The position numbers were made by a program, and so were the translations under genes. A DNA stretch of 50,823 bases from CADEFF01 sp964569315 (GTDB lineage Bacteria; Pseudomonadota; Alphaproteobacteria; Dongiales; Dongiaceae): assembly GCA_964569315.1 (NCBI GenBank), contig CAZMUZ010000014.1, positions 1-50,823 on the forward strand, read 5' to 3'. Positions 50,038 to 50,823 of the stretch are shown here, piece after piece (the first letter of the stretch is position 1; the number at the start of each line of letters is the position of its first letter). The notes beneath the pieces were generated by a model. It saw only the letters and a program-made list of their open reading frames with translations. It was not told the DNA's origin and did not search any database.

Positions 50038-50823
50038 TCATGTGTCGCTCCCGGGGTCGTTGCGTTGCGCGGCCGCGTCCGGCGCCAGCTTCACCACCAG
50101 CCGGTCGGGCAGCCGCATGTCGATGCTGATAAGATCGCGCTCCAGCAGCCCCTGCTCGCGATCGAGCCGCGCGAGCTCGTGCCAGGCGGCGGCGCTCGCG
50201 AACTCCGGCAGCTTGACCTCCACGGCGTTGTCGAAATGGAGGTTCCAGCGGCGGTCGCCGACCCAGACCGCGGCGCGGATGCGGTCGCGCAGGGCGGGTT
50301 CGGAGGCCAGCATCTCGACCAGCTCGCCCGCATGGTCCGGCGCCTTGTCGCCGACCAGCAGCAGGAGCCTGCCGAAGCGCGCCGTGTCGCCGGAATCGAT
50401 GGTCTCGCCGCTGCGATCGACCAGCATGATCTTGCCGCTGCGCTGCCAGAGCGCGAAGGGCTCGAACTCGGTGAGGGCGAGGGTGACCGTGCCGCCGAAG
50501 CTGCGCGCGACGGCGGCGGACTTGATCCAGGGCAGGGCTTCGACGCGGGCGCGGATCGCTTCGGGATCGACCGCCAGCAACGGATCGCCTTCCTTCACGC
50601 CGACCGCTTCGAGCAGCGTTTCCCGGCTCGTCTCGTTGCGGCCCTCGACCATGACCCGTTCGACCACGAGGCCGGCCGCCGCCGTCGCGGCGACGATGCG
50701 GGCGTCGAGCGCCGCCATCCGCGCGTCGATCCAGGCGCCCGGCCAGAAGAGATAGCCGCCGGCGACGACAGCCAGCAGGCCGCCGGCAAGCGTCGCCTTC
50801 CGCCAGTGGCGCTGCAGCAGGGT
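50038..50823 (-). CDS. ftsQ: Cell division protein FtsQ (N-terminus truncated by the window edge)
   Basis: About 261 codons are in the window, and the frame runs off the right edge. The visible part begins TLLQRHWRKATLAGGLLAVVAGGYLFW, whose hydrophobic stretch is the single transmembrane helix. The POTRA domain follows (VERVMVEGRNETSRETLLEAVG, DPLLAVDPEAIRARVEALPWIKSAAVARSF, read in segments), then the FtsQ/DivIB domain with LALTEFEPFALWQRSGK and DMRLPDRLVVKL. FtsQ recruits FtsB/FtsL to the divisome. ftsA starts 67 bases after its stop. Confidence 0.93.
   Translation of the reverse strand, partial: TLLQRHWRKATLAGGLLAVVAGGYLFWPGAWIDARMAALDARIVAATAAAGLVVERVMVEGRNETSRETLLEAVGVKEGDPLLAVDPEAIRARVEALPWIKSAAVARSFGGTVTLALTEFEPFALWQRSGKIMLVDRSGETIDSGDTARFGRLLLLVGDKAPDHAGELVEMLASEPALRDRIRAAVWVGDRRWNLHFDNAVEVKLPEFASAAAWHELARLDREQGLLERDLISIDMRLPDRLVVKLAPDAAAQRNDPGSDT

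Noticed and set aside
1..50823. Prophage, insertion sequence or defence island
   Set aside because: No integrase, transposase, terminal inverted repeats, capsid or nuclease genes were seen; all gaps are short and the genes are chromosomal families.

Overview
The window is chromosomal DNA of high GC content from an alphaproteobacterium, most likely a Rhodospirillales-type lineage. The lineage call rests on gene order and families read from the translations. The right end carries the ftsQ-ftsA-ftsZ-lpxC-bamD-recN-ligA order, the left end has the rpoD 3' end followed by a CAT-anticodon tRNA, two DUF1127 proteins are present, and FtsZ has a very long Pro/Ala/Gln linker. No phage, insertion sequence, CRISPR array or rRNA was seen.

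Layout. 1-0.4 kb: rpoD tail, terminator, tRNA. 0.5-6.1 kb: small stress and regulatory genes. These are a DoxX membrane protein and a tautomerase divergent from an HxlR regulator with a paired operator, DUF1272, DUF72, a TfdA/TauD-like dioxygenase, and an ArsR-type regulator divergent from a DUF1127 protein. 6.1-8.7 kb: a LysR regulator divergent from an HpaB-type flavin monooxygenase. 9.0-14.5 kb: a giant hybrid histidine kinase with about ten PAS domains, followed by a single-domain response regulator. 14.9-22.4 kb: a catabolic-looking block with an M38 amidohydrolase, an acyl-CoA synthetase, a PhyH dioxygenase, a NodB-fold cyclic-amide hydrolase/deacetylase, and two tandem M24 proteins that have lost the canonical dimetal ligands. 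22.8-25.9 kb: EttA and a MlaA/MlaC pair. 26.3-31.9 kb: a complete Dpp/Opp-type ABC importer with a readable promoter and an attenuator-like hairpin after the binding-protein gene. 32.2-34.6 kb: a thioesterase, an AspA-type M14 hydrolase interrupted by a stop exactly at its zinc-ligand Glu codon, and a DMSP-lyase-family cupin. 34.7-43 kb: UvrD, PrmA, a two-repeat DUF1127 protein, an intact aminopeptidase P, then convergent ligA. 43-50.8 kb: recN, bamD, lpxC, ftsZ, ftsA and partial ftsQ, all leftward.

How the genes fit together. The right third is core cell division, envelope and DNA repair. The 14.9-22.4 kb block looks like a degradative pathway for small cyclic or amide-bearing molecules: C-N hydrolases, CoA activation and oxygenation. 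The Dpp importer, thioesterase and M14 remnant are possible accessories. That pathway is inference and no substrate can be read from sequence.

The best candidates for something undescribed are the metal-ligand-less M24 pair with its neighbours, the ten-PAS kinase with its constant 125-residue repeat, the M14 gene broken at its catalytic residue beside a DMSP-lyase-like cupin, and the intergenic region at 38.51-38.70 kb, where one of three dyads covers a promoter -10 box.
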